Positions 22,878-35,500 of a stretch of DNA of 64,000 bases are shown one piece after another. The DNA comes from Craspedostauros australis (Eukaryota; Bacillariophyta; Bacillariophyceae; Mastogloiales; Achnanthaceae). Under the pieces are notes generated by a model that saw only the letters and a list, made by a program, of their open reading frames with translations, was not told where the DNA came from and did not search any database. Numbering within the stretch: position 1 is the stretch's first letter; each line of letters opens with the position of its first letter. The DNA lies in assembly GCA_026770025.1 (NCBI GenBank), contig JAMXDE010000057.1, positions 186,001 through 250,000 of the forward strand, in the 5' to 3' direction. The translations under genes were made by a program, and so were the position numbers.

Positions 22878-23079
22878 AGCACAAAATCGAATAGTGCTAA
22901 GTACGTTACTCCCGTAGCCCCCACTATCTATAAATTTCACTTGTGTTCGGATCAGCAATCGCATCGCCTGTAGCTCAACGGTAGAGCACCAGTAATTCTA
23001 ACTGAGGTTCCGGGTTCGAATCCCGGCATGGTACTTTGCTTTTGCTCTCCCCTTGTGATTTTACGATAGTGCTCTATTA
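22878..23079 (+). mobile_element. Short insertion with a tRNA-like core (possible tRNA-derived SINE)
   Basis: 202 bp absent from every other family 1 LTR here. It is flanked by GAGAGTATC (22869-22877) and GAGAGGATC (23080-23088), where the uninterrupted LTR has one GAGAGCATC: a 9-bp target duplication with one mismatch between the copies. It holds a TATAAATT box at about 22929, the tRNA-like sequence, and a TTTT run (23039-23043) that could end Pol III transcription. CGAATAGTGCT near the left end and CGATAGTGCT near the right end form an internal direct repeat. Confidence 0.6.
22964..23034 (+). ncRNA. tRNA-like sequence, probably not a working tRNA
   Basis: D-arm GCTC-AACGGTA-GAGC and T-arm CCGGG-TTCGAAT-CCCGG are perfect. 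The A box (TAGCTCAACGG) and B box (GGTTCGAATCC) of a Pol III promoter are intact. The anticodon arm is CCAGT-AATTCTA-ACTGA: four of five pairs, and position 33 is A instead of the invariant T. The acceptor ends TCGCCTG and CATGGTA pair at only about four of seven positions. It is best read as a tRNA-derived element or pseudogene. The anticodon cannot be assigned. Confidence 0.6.
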
Positions 23080-23180
23080 GAGAGGATCGGAGTAGCCAAC
23101 TAATGAAATAGCAAACGAACGACTATCAACCAACACCATCTTCCACGATCGTAGGTTACGGTGAGCAGAACTTGCCAACA

Positions 23181-23192
23181 CGTTTATAAACG
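23181..23192 (+). promoter_or_regulatory. Palindrome at the primer-binding position, element C
   Basis: CGTTTATAAACG directly after the 5' LTR, as in A, B and D. Confidence 0.75.
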
Positions 23193-26100
23193 ATAGATCA
23201 GGGCGAGCCCGCGAATCGTATCGTGCGAGGAAGACGAACATCATTCAAGAGCAGCAGGCTGAATGAGCGAGGAAGAGGAATTGAGAGACATCCCTCTGTC
23301 CAACCCGACTGTCAAACAAGAAGAAGGTGCGAGCGAGACTCCACCACGAGAAGAGAAGGAAGCAGCCGCGGCTACTGTCCTATCAGGCGCAGACGCAAGC
23401 GCGATCGACGAGACCGAAGAGGAACGGTCTGCAAGACTACACCGCGAGAAGGAGAGTATCCTCAAGGCGTACAAGCAAGAGGAGACTGGTGTGACGGAGA
23501 GCATTCGCACAGCCAAACGAAGTGGTAAAAGTGAGACACCACCAGGAGGAGAATTTGTGAGCAAATCAACCCTCGCGAAACAACAAGCGAAAATCGAAGA
23601 ATCGACAACACAGAAACAAACGGAAATCAAGGGCGCGAGCGCACCAACAACGAAACAACGAATCAACATGGCGACATCAGCCAACGTGAACAAGCGACGC
23701 ATCAAGGCGCCGATGTTCAGCGGTGAACAGGAAGACTACAGTGCATGGGAGTCCCAAGCAAAGGCATACGCTCGTGCACAGAAGACGAGAGACGTGATGT
23801 TGGGCAAGACCAAGGTGCCAACAGTGAGTGAGATCGCGGCAGCCGCCGGCGATGACAAGGAAGCGATGGAAGAAATCTACGAGCTGGGATGCGACTGCTT
23901 CAGCGATCTGATCCTCATGATGGATGCAGAGAAAGGAAAAGGCAAGCAGGCCATCCAGTACATCAACCAGTGCGTCTCCGACGACTACCCCGAAGGAGAC
24001 GCACACGCAGCGTGGAACGTTCTCGCGGAGAAGTTCCGACCATCCGATGCGGTGACGAAGATCAAACTCAAGCGCCAATTCAACAACGAAAAGATGAAGA
24101 GAGACACGGACCCCGACATCTACATCACGCAACTCGAGAGTCTACGATCGCGTCTCCACAATGTCAAGTACGAGATCACGGACGAGGAAATGATCATGCA
24201 GATCCTCAGCACGGTGAGCAACGAGTACAGAACTCACATCGTGAACTTCCAACACCAACTCACGTTCAATCCAGAACTGGTTACCATCAACACGATCAGA
24301 GGAGTACTCCGTACTGCATACGCCACTCACAGAGGAGGCAAGGCATACGTCGACGACTTCCAAGACAGTAACACGAAGAGCAACGACACCGGCTTCACAA
24401 GCACCGGTAACTTCAAGGGTACTTGTCACAACTGTGGCGTGTATGGTCATAGATCCGCCGATTGTCCAGAACGCAAGAAATCGAACAACAAGAAAAACAA
24501 CAACAACAACAACAAAATGAACGGAAAGCGCAACAAGGGAAGCGGCTTCAACGGAAAGTGCAACTACTGTGGTATCTTCGGACACCGCGAGGCGGAGTGC
24601 CGAAAGAAGAAGTTCAACGAGAGCAAGGAGAACAACGAACAAGCCAACACGGCTACGGAAGGACACGACAAGAGCGGGCACGAGATGGTACTCTCTGCGA
24701 AGGACATGCCGCTCTGCATGTTGGTGTCCGACGACTACATCGAAGACTCCTTCTTCGATAACTTCGAGTGCGTCGGAAGTGACGACGAAGTACAGGACGA
24801 TGAGATTGTCCCGGAGTGGCTCAGCGAGGAGCCAATCATCCACGAGGTGGATCCAAGACGCGAAGTGAGCTACGAATGCTGCTTCAACGCGCACGACCTG
24901 ATCGGTTCATACGGCGACGAAGCTGAGATGGACGACGAGGCCAACGATAGCGACATCGAAGAGGCCATGAGCGATGACGACGACGACGCCGACGAGGACG
25001 GCGCAGATGAAGACGACGAGGTGAACCGCGGCGCGGCGCCGCCTCCTCCAGCAGCGGGGAACAACAGATCGGGCATCTTCGACGAAGATGACAGCGACGA
25101 AACCGAGAATCATCCGGACGACAGCTTCAATCCGAACGAGCGCGTCGTCTACCCAGGGAACATTGACTTCCCACCGATTGAGGATCCCAACAACTCCAAC
25201 TACCTCCATCGTCATGATACCGTCCCATATGCAACAGAGACAGCATTGGTAATCCAGAAGCAACTCATCTTCGACGCCGTAATGGAAGCAGGAACGAAAC
25301 TCTTCCCAGGACACGTACAAGGAGTGCTCAGACCGATATGGGTGAACATGATGGGACCCATCCTATCCGAGAACTTCAGATCAATCGAAGAGATTCTCGC
25401 CAATTCGGTCGTCATCAACCGCATATTGGAAGCGGACAACACGGAGACGATCCCAGAGACGGACCTGCACTACATCCTTGGAGGATGCATGCGTGTACTC
25501 TTGCGAGAGCGATCACGCGTCCACCCATACGATCCAGCCACAGGATCACATCGAAGCAACACGATTCCATCGGACTACGCGCAACTACCCGACAACATGG
25601 ATAACGAGGAACATCACAATCCATACAACGAAGATGGAGTTCACGAAGATGACGATGACGGCAGCTTCAACGACGAGATAGCTGCGGCAGCCGTGGAGCA
25701 GCTCCACGAGCTAAGCACCAAGTACAAGGACAAGGTCGACAAGAACACCTGGCTCGCCGACAGTGGAGCCTCGTGTCACATCGTCAACTCAGACGCCGCT
25801 CTCTTCAACGTGCGGCACATCAAATCATTCGTCCAAGTGGGAGACAGCACGAAACTGGACTCTCCCAAAATGGGATCCATTCGCTTGAAGGTCAAGCAAC
25901 GAGACAACACCGGCCACATCATCCGGCTTGATGATGTGAAGTACACACCGAAAATGGCGGTGAACCTTTTCTCCACGAACAAGGCTCTGTACAACGGTTA
26001 CCAGCTTGGTAGCAACGGCATTCTGATGGACATCATCAACGGATCCGGAACGAAGATCGTGTTCGACCGAGTCTTCCCCACAGCCAACGGATTCATCACG

Positions 26101-28768
26101 GGAGTGCAGATGCATCCCATCATGCCAACGAACGACGACAAGGCTTGCACAGCCATCGTCAAGAACCCATCCAAGGAGATCAGCGCGGTGAACTTGCATC
26201 GAATGCTCGGCCACGCGCCACTCGAAGCCATGAAGCGAACGGCAGCTCAATACGGATGGAAGATTATCGGCGAGATGCCGGTATGTCGCGACTGCGCGGT
26301 CGCGAACGCAAGAGTGAAGAACATTCCGAAGGCAACCATTCCGAGAGCAACTCGCCGCGGCGAACGGCTCTTCATTGATATTAGTTACACTAAACACATA
26401 AGCTTCGGAGATAAACGCTACTGGACCCTGATCGTGGACGATTGCACGGATCACTGCTGGAGTTTCTTTCTCAAGAACAAGAGTGATCAACCAGGATACA
26501 TCAAACGATTCGTCCAAACGATCAAGTCACAGACTGGTGACCAACAGATCATCTTCCGAGGTGACAACAGCGGAGAGAACAAATCCACGCAGGATATTCT
26601 CATCGATGCAGGACTCAACGTGAAATTCGAATTCACAGCATCGAACACGCCGCAACAGAACGGTAGAGTAGAACGCAAGTTCGCGTACCTCTACACCAAG
26701 ATCCGCTCCATGCTCAACGGAGCACAACTCGACGAAGAGTATAGGCATGGCCTGTGGGCAGCAGCTGCTAGCACTGCCACCGCCATCGCCAACATCACCG
26801 TAGCGAAGAATCAAAAGGAGTCACCACATCGACAATTCTTCGGCAACGATCCACCATACGCGGATGCACTCCGTACTTTCGGAGAGGTGGGTGTTGTGAA
26901 GACTACCTACGGCGGGATCACCGCTAAACTCAAGAATAGAGGAGAAGAGATGGTGTTCATCGGATATGCACACCAACATGCATCAGGGGTCTACAACATG
27001 TACAGACCATCGACGAAGTCACTCGTTTGCTCACGCGACATCAAGTGGCTCAATCAATCATACGGACAGTTCCGTGGCTGGGCACCAGCACCGAACATAT
27101 CCAACGAAACAGGAACAACAGACGCAGACGGCTTCACAACCATCGGACGGAAGGGAGCAACGCCAAAGACGGCAACGCGTCAAACATCGGAAGCGAAGAG
27201 AGTTTCTTTCGCTGACAGCAACAGATACTATATCCTATCGGACAGCGACGATGAGGATAATGAGGACGATGGAGTAGTGACTCAACTAATCCATAACGAC
27301 GAGGAAGATCGGAGCGAATCCAATCATGAGGATGACGAGATCCTACCATCCGGCGACGAAGCCGACGATGACACAGGCGTCACTCCTCCGAACACACCAG
27401 CGAGGTCTACACAAGGTACACCATCCAGACCTCCACCGAACAAGCCAAACAAGCGTGACATAGCTAGAAAGGAGAGGATCCGACGTCACGAAGCACGAGG
27501 CAGGAAGGGAGAAACCAATCCCAAGTCAACTACAGGGAAGAGTATTCCCAGAGCTCTACGTGAGCTCGCAGACTTCAACGAACGAGGTCGAAAGGAAGAA
27601 GGATATGAAAGCGATCCATCATCCAACGAAGACAGTGATGAACTCAGCGACGAGGAGATCGACGACTCCAACAACGAAACTACAGATGATGAAGAAATTG
27701 CAGATGAAGGAGAGATTGAGATCACTCATTATAGCACAACAGGACTATACAGGATGAATGCAATCATTACCGAATCACCAGCGATCGACATCGGATTGTC
27801 GATGCAGGACGAGAACAAAGAACCAGAGAAGCACATCGAACCAACGACGTTCGATGGAGCCTTCAATCATCCAGACCCTATCCATCGAAAGGGATATCGA
27901 GCAGCCATCAAGAAGGAGTTCGACTCCATGGATACACGCAAGGTGTACAGCAAGATCAAACGAGATGCCATCCCACGCGGCCGCAGATGCTGCAAATGCA
28001 AATGGGTCTTCAAGCTGAAGCGTGACGGCACACATCGAGCGCGGCTCGTTGCATGTGGCTATTCACAAGTCGCAGGAGTAGACTTCCAAGAGCATTACTC
28101 ACCCGTCATTCATGACGTGACCTATCGGGTCATGATGGTGATCATGCTGATCAAGAAGATGGACTGCGCACTCGTCGATGTCGTAACGGCATTCCTACAT
28201 GGAGACCTCGACGAGGAGATCTACATGAACTGCCCCAACGGGATGGATCATCAACCAGACGAAGCCCTGACCCTACACAAGCCAATCTATGGACTTGTGC
28301 AGAGCGCCAGGCAATGGTTCAAGATGTTGGTATCGACCCTCAAGAATATCAACTTCGAACAGAGCGCGGCAGACCCGTGCCTGTTCTACAGGAAGACGAA
28401 CGAAGGAAGCATGATCGTGGCCATCTACGTGGACGATTGCTTCTGCTGCGGAGACTCCAAGGCACTGGAGACATTTCTGAAGAACATCCAAGGCAGCAAG
28501 TTCAAGGTGACAATCGAGCGCGGACTCGGAGACTACCTCAGCTGCAACATCGAACTGAACCATGACAAGACTAGAGCGACATTGCGTCAACCACACCTCA
28601 TCCGACATCTCATCGAAGAGTTCGGAACCAAGGTTGAGAAGATGCAGCGCTATGGGACACCGGGAACCCCGGGTCAAATCATCGTACGACCATCCGAAGA
28701 TAACGGACTGCAGAAGGTTGGAGCGGAAGAACATGCCGAATACCGCCGAGGCGTCGGTATGCTACTCT

Positions 28769-29555
28769 TGTTGGCAAGTTCCGCGCACGGTAACTTACGA
28801 TCGTGGAAGATGGTGTTGGTTGATAGTCGTTCGTTTGCTATTTCATTACTTGGCTACTCCGATGCTCTCGGTGTACGCCCGTTCTCTTGCCCGATGCTCT
28901 CGGCGCTTCAATCTGTTTCGTAGATTCAGTCTCCGACTATGAGTCGGTACGCGAGATGCTCTCTCGCTCTTCTCTGTATTCTCTCTCTCTCAACATCGTG
29001 TACTCGTCGCACACGATACTCCGTGTTCAATACGTACTTCGTATTCGACACTCCGTTCATTCAGTACTGGCTCCTACTCCATGAGTACTCGCCATTTGAA
29101 GTTCACCTTCTGTATCCATGATCTTCATGGGTCATCGGATCTTCACCTTCTGCTCTGACTTGGAGACAGATGTCGACGTGGTGACATGATGACATCCTGT
29201 CGACGTCAGTAGGCGTCCTTCTGCTCTCCAGATGTCACGTTCCATTGGTGATGCAGCAGCCTGTCAGATGATATCGTCATCTGAGGTTTAGTTGGGAAGT
29301 ACCTCGAGATTCTCTTGGTACCATTGATGGATGGACGGACGATCTTCCAATTCTCTCAGAAATCATCATTTGCAAATTTCCTCCAGAAATCTTGCCCCTT
29401 TTCGTGTGTTCCATTTCCCCTGTAATTCTGACGAATCACAGTATACTATCGACACGAATGTAGTTATACCGTCCAAGTGTGTATGAGAGAATAGCGGGTG
29501 AACGATGCACATATACTCGTACATCTCGACATATACTCACATGTACATCTCGACA
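28769..29555 (-). repeat. 3' LTR of element D (787 bp)
   Basis: Preceded on the minus strand by the polypurine AGGAAGGG. Carries the diagnostic block CATGAAGATCATGG (shared with the LTRs of A and B). Confidence 0.9.
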
Positions 29556-29575
29556 CCCTTCCTATGTGCATTCGG

Positions 29576-32500
29576 TCATTCGAATGTTCTCGATGTGTCA
29601 AGGTACGACTTCTCGTGTTCACGTTGTAAGTCGGCCTTGATGTTCTTGGTGAATCCGTCGCTTGTGTTTTGCTCGGATTTGACAAAAATGATTTCGATGG
29701 TTTTGTTGATTACCATGTTCCTCACGTAGTGATGGCGCACGTCGATGTGCCGCGATCGTTGGGATGTTGATGGGTTCTTGGCGATGAAGATCGCTCCGAT
29801 GTTGTCCACACGGACCTTGATCGGCGTCTTCACTGGGACGCCCACACTTTCGAGTAGCTGCACGACGAAGAAGATCTCCTTTGCCGCTTCGGAAAGGGCA
29901 ACGTATTCTGCTTCGGATGAGCTGAGTGTGACGGCCTTCTGTGCCTTGGATCGCCAAAGGATTGGTACCTTGCACAGGTATAGGATGAATCCCCCTACGC
30001 TGATTCTCGTGTTCTTGTCTCCTGCATATTCGCTATCGCAAAAGAGCTCCATGTCCCAGCCGTCGTCGTCTGGACGCGCTGGATGGATCTTCAATCCATA
30101 GTCCTTTGTATCGATCACATACTTGATGATCCGATACATCTCCTTCATTGCGGCCTTGGTGGGCCCGATCAATACCTTGGAGAGTTCCCTCACAGGGTTC
30201 GCGATATCTGGTCGCGAGTGCTTGATGAGGAAGAGTAGCATGCCGACGCCTCGGCGGTACTCGGCATGTTCTTCCGCTCCGACCTTCTGCAGTCCGTTAT
30301 CTTCGGATGGTCGTACGATGATTTGACCCGGGGTTCCCGGTGTCCCATAGCGCTGCATCTTCTCAACCTTGGTTCCGAACTCTTCGATGAGATGTCGGAT
30401 GAGGTGTGGTTGACGCAATGTCGCTCTAGTCTTGTCATGGTTCAGTTCGATGTTGCAGCTAAGGTAGTCTCCGAGTCCACGCTCGATTGTCACCTTGAAC
30501 TTGCTGCCTTGGATGTTCTTCAGAAATGTCTCCAGTGCCTTGGAGTCTCCGCAGCAGAAGCAATCGTCCACGTAGATGGCCACGATCATGCTTCCTTCGT
30601 TCGTCTTCCTGTAGAACAGGCACGGGTCTGCCGCGCTCTGTTCGAAGTTGATATTCTTGAGGGTCGATACCAACATCTTGAACCATTGCCTGGCGCTCTG
30701 CACAAGTCCATAGATTGGCTTGTGTAGGGTCAGGGCTTCGTCTGGTTGATGATCCATCCCGTTGGGACAGTTCATGTAGATCTCCTCGTCGAGGTCTCCG
30801 TGTAGGAATGCCGTTACGACATCGACGAGTGCGCAGTCCATCTTCTTGATCAGCATGATCACCATCATGACCCGATAGGTCACGTCGTGAATGACGGGTG
30901 AGTAGTGCTCTTGGAAATCCACTCCTGCGACTTGTGAATAGCCACATGCAACGAGCCGCGCTCGATGTGTGCCGTCACGCTTCAGCTTGAAGACCCATTT
31001 GCATTTGCAGCATCTGCGGCCGCGTGGGATGGCATCTCGTTTGATCTTGCTGTACACCTTGCGTGTATCCATGGAGTCGAACTCCTTCTTGATGGCTGCT
31101 CGATATCCCTTTCGATGGATAGGGTCTGGATGATTGAAGGCTCCATCGAACGTCGTTGGTTCGATGTGCTTCTCTGGTTCTTTGTTCTCGTCCTGCATCG
31201 ACAGTCCGATGTCGATCGCTGGTGATTCGGTAATGATTGCATTCATTCCGTACAGTCCTGTTGTGCTATAATGAGTGATCTCAATCTCTCCTTCATCTGC
31301 AATTTCTTCGTCATCTGTAGTTTCGTTGTTGGAGTCGTCGTTCTCCTCGTCGCTGAGTTCGTCGCTGTCTTGGTTGGATGATGAATCGCTTTCATATCCT
31401 TCTTCCTTTCGACCTCGTTCGTTGTAGTCTGCGAGCTCACGCAGAGCTCTGGGAATGCTCTTCCCTGTACTCGGCTTGGGATTAGCTTCTCCCTTCCTGC
31501 CTCGTGCTTCGTGACGTCGGATCCTCTCCTTTCTGTCTATGTCACGTTTGCTTGGTTTACTCGGCGGAGGTCTGGATGGTGTACCATGTGTAGACCTCGC
31601 TGGTGTGTTCGGAGGAGTGACGCCTGTGTCATTGTCGGCTTCGTCGCCGGATGGTGTGATCTCGTCATCCTCATGATTGGATTCGCTCCGATCTTCCTCG
31701 TCGTTATGGATTAGTTGAGTTACTACTCCATTGTCCTCATTGTCCTCATCGTCACTGTCCGATAGGATATAGTATCTGTTGCTGTCAGCGAAAGATACTC
31801 TCTTCGCTTCCGATGTTTGACGCGTTGCCGTCCTTGGCGTTGCTCCCTTCCGTCCGATGGTCGTGAAGCCGTCTGCGTCCGTCGTTCCTGTTTCATTGGA
31901 TACGTTCGGTGCTGGTGCCCAGCCACGGAACTGTCCGTATGATTGATTGAGCCACTTGATGTCGCGTGAGCAAACGAGTGACTTGGTCGATGGTCTGTAC
32001 ATGTTGTAGACCCCTGATGCGTGTTGGTGTGCGTATCCGATGAACACCATCTCTTCTCCTCTATTCTTGAGTTTAGCGGTGATCCCGCCGTAGGTAGTCT
32101 TCACAACACCCACTTCTCCGAAAGTGCGGAGTGCATCCGCATATGGTGGATCATTGCCGAAGAATTGTCGATGTGGTGACTCCTTTTGATTCTTCGCTAC
32201 GGTGATGTTGGCGATGGCGGTGGCAGTGCTAGCAGCTGCTGCCCACAGGCCATGCCTATACTCTTCGTCGAGCTGTGCTCCGTTGAGCATGGAGCGGATC
32301 TTGGTGCAGAGGTACGCGAACTTGCGTTCTACTCTACCGTTCTGTTGCGGTGTGTTCGATGCCGTGAATTCGAATTTCACGTTGAGTCCTGCATCGATGA
32401 GAATATCCTGCGTGGATTTGTTCTCTCCGCTGTTGTCACCTCGGAAGATGATCTGTTGGTCACCAGTCTGTGACTTGATCGTCTGGACGAATCGTTTGAT

Positions 32501-35500
32501 GTATCCTGGTTGATCACTTTTGTTCTTGAGAAAGAAACTCCAGCAGTGATCCGTGCAGTCGTCCACGATCAGGGTCCAGTAGCGTTTATCTCCGAAGCTT
32601 ATGTGTTTAGTGTAACTAATATCAATGAAGAGCCGTTCGCCGCGGCGAGTTGCTCTCGGAATGGTTGCCTTCGGAATGTTCTTCACTCTTGCGTTCGCGA
32701 CCGCGCAGTCGCGACATACCGGCATCTCGCCGATAATCTTCCATCCGTATTGAGCTGCCGTTCGCTTCATGGCTTCGAGTGGCGCGTGGCCGAGCATTCG
32801 ATGCAAGTTCACCGCGCTGATCTCCTTGGATGGGTTCTTGACGATGGCTGTGCAAGCCTTGTCGTCGTTCGTTGGCATGATGGGATGCATCTGCACTCCC
32901 GTGATGAATCCGTTGGCTGTGGGGAAGACTCGGTCGAACACGATCTTCGTTCCGGATCCGTTGATGATGTCCATCAGAATGCCGTTGCTACCAAGCTGGT
33001 AACCGTTGTACAGAGCCTTGTTCGTGGAGAAAAGGTTCACCGCCATTTTCGGTGTGTACTTCACATCATCAAGCCGGATGATGTGGCCGGTGTTGTCTCG
33101 TTGCTTGACCTTCAAGCGAATGGATCCCATTTTGGGAGAGTCCAGTTTCGTGCTGTCTCCCACTTGGACGAATGATTTGATGTGCCGCACGTTGAAGAGA
33201 GCGGCGTCTGAGTTGACGATGTGACACGAGGCTCCACTGTCGGCGAGCCAGGTGTTCTTGTCGACCTTGTCCTTGTACTTGGTGCTTAGCTCGTGGAGCT
33301 GCTCCACGGCTGCCGCAGCTATCTCGTCGTTGAAGCTGCCGTCATCGTCATCTTCGTGAACTCCATCTTCGTTGTATGGATTGTGATGTTCCTCGTTATC
33401 CATGTTGTCGGGTAGTTGCGCGTAGTCCGATGGAATCGTGTTGCTTCGATGTGATCCTGTGGCTGGATCGTATGGGTGGACGCGTGATCGCTCTCGCAAG
33501 AGTACACGCATGCATCCTCCAAGGATGTAGTGCAGGTCCGTCTCTGGGATCGTCTCCGTGTTGTCCGCTTCCAATATGCGGTTGATGACGACCGAATTGG
33601 CGAGAATCTCTTCGATTGATCTGAAGTTCTCGGATAGGATGGGTCCCATCATGTTCACCCATATCGGTCTGAGCACTCCTTGTACGTGTCCTGGGAAGAG
33701 TTTCGTTCCTGCTTCCATTACGGCGTCGAAGATGAGTTGCTTCTGGATTACCAATGCTGTCTCTGTTGCATATGGGACGGTATCATGACGATGGAGGTAG
33801 TTGGAGTTGTTGGGATCCTCAATCGGTGGGAAGTCAATGTTCCCTGGGTAGACGACGCGCTCGTTTGGATTGAAGCTGTCGTTTGGATGATTGCCGTCCT
33901 CGGTTTCGTCGCTGTCATCCTCGTCGAAGATGCCCGATCTGTTGTTCCCTGCCGCTGGAGGAGGTGGCGCCGCTGCGCGGTTCGTTTCGCCTTGGCCTTG
34001 GTTGATGAAGGTTCCCGTTCTCTCGTATCTCCCAATTTGGGGAGGAGGCATTTCGTCGCGATTCGCCTCGTCGTCTTCATCTGCGCCGTTCTCGTCGGCG
34101 TCGTCGTCGTCATCACTCATGGCCTCTTCGATGTCGCTATCGTTGGCCTCGTCGTCCATCTCAGCTTCGTCGCCGTATGAACCGATCAGGTCGTGCGCGT
34201 TGAAGCAGCATTCGTAGCTCACCTCGCGTCTTGGATCCACCTCGTGGATGATTGGCTCCTCGCTGAGCCACTCCGGGACGATCTCATCGTCCTGTACTTC
34301 GTCGTCACTTCCGACGCACTCGAAGTTATCGAAGAAGGAGTCTTCGATGTAGTCGTCGGACACCAACATGCAGAGCGGCATGTCCTTCGCAGAGAGTACC
34401 ATCTCGTGCCCGCTCTTGTCGTGTCCTTCCGTAGCCGTGTTGGCTTGTTCGTTGTTCTTTTTGCTTTCGTTGAACTTCTTCTTTTGGCACTCCGCCTCGC
34501 GATGTCCGAAGATGCCGCAGTAGTTGCACTTGCCCTTGAAGCCGCTTCCCTTGTTACGCTTTCCGTTCATTTTGTTGTTGTTGTTGTTGTTTTTCTTGTT
34601 GTTCGATTTCTTGCGTTCTGGACAATCGGCGGATCTATGGCCATACACGCCACAGTTGTGACAAGTACCCTTGAAGTTACCGGTGCTTGTGAAGCCGGTG
34701 TCGTTGCTCTTCGTGTTGCTGTCTTGGAAGTCGTCGACGTATGCCTTGCCTCCTCTGTGAGTGGCGTATGCAGTACGGAGTACTCCTCTGATCGTGTTGA
34801 TGGTAACCAGTTCTGGATTGAACGTGAGTTGATGTTGGAAGTTCACGATGTGTGTTCTGTACTCGTTGCTCACCGTGCTGAGGATTTGCATGATCATTTC
34901 CTCGTCCGTGATCTCGTACTTGACATCGTGGAGACGCGATCGTAGACTCTCGAGTTGCGTGATGTAGATGTCGGGGTCCGTGTCTCTCTTCATCTTTTCG
35001 TTGTTGAATTGGCGCTTGAGTTTGATCTTCGTCACCGCGTCGGATGGTCGGAACTTCTCCGCGAGAACGTTCCACGCTGCGTGTGCGTCTCCTTCGGGGT
35101 AGTCGTCGGAGACGCACTGGTTGATGTACTGGATGGCCTGCTTGCCTTTTCCTTTCTCTGCATCCATCATGAGGATCAGATCGCTGAAGCAGTCGCATCC
35201 CAGCTCGTAGATTTCTTCCATCGCTTCCTTGTCATCGCCGGCGGCTGCCGCGATCTCGCTCACTGTTGGCACCTTGGTCTTGCCCAACATCACGTCTCTC
35301 GTCTTCTGTGCACGAGCGTATGCCTTTGCTTGGGACTCCCATGCGCTGTAGTCTTCCTGTTCACCGCTGAACATCGGCGCCTTGATGCGTCGCTTGTTCA
35401 CGTTGGCTGATGTCGCCATGTTGATTCGTTGTTTCGTTGTTGGTGCGCTCGCGCCCTTGATTTCCGTCTGTTTCTGTGTTGTCACTTTTTCGATTTTCGC

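Larger units (their letters stand above)
22178..23180 (+). repeat. 5' LTR of element C, with a 202-bp insertion
   Basis: TGTCGAGATG...TTGCCAACA. About 1 kb instead of 787 bp because of the foreign piece at 22878-23079. Confidence 0.88.

Noticed and set aside
22964..23034. A functional tRNA gene
   Set aside because: The acceptor stem pairs at only about four of seven positions and position 33 is not T, so a working tRNA is unlikely.
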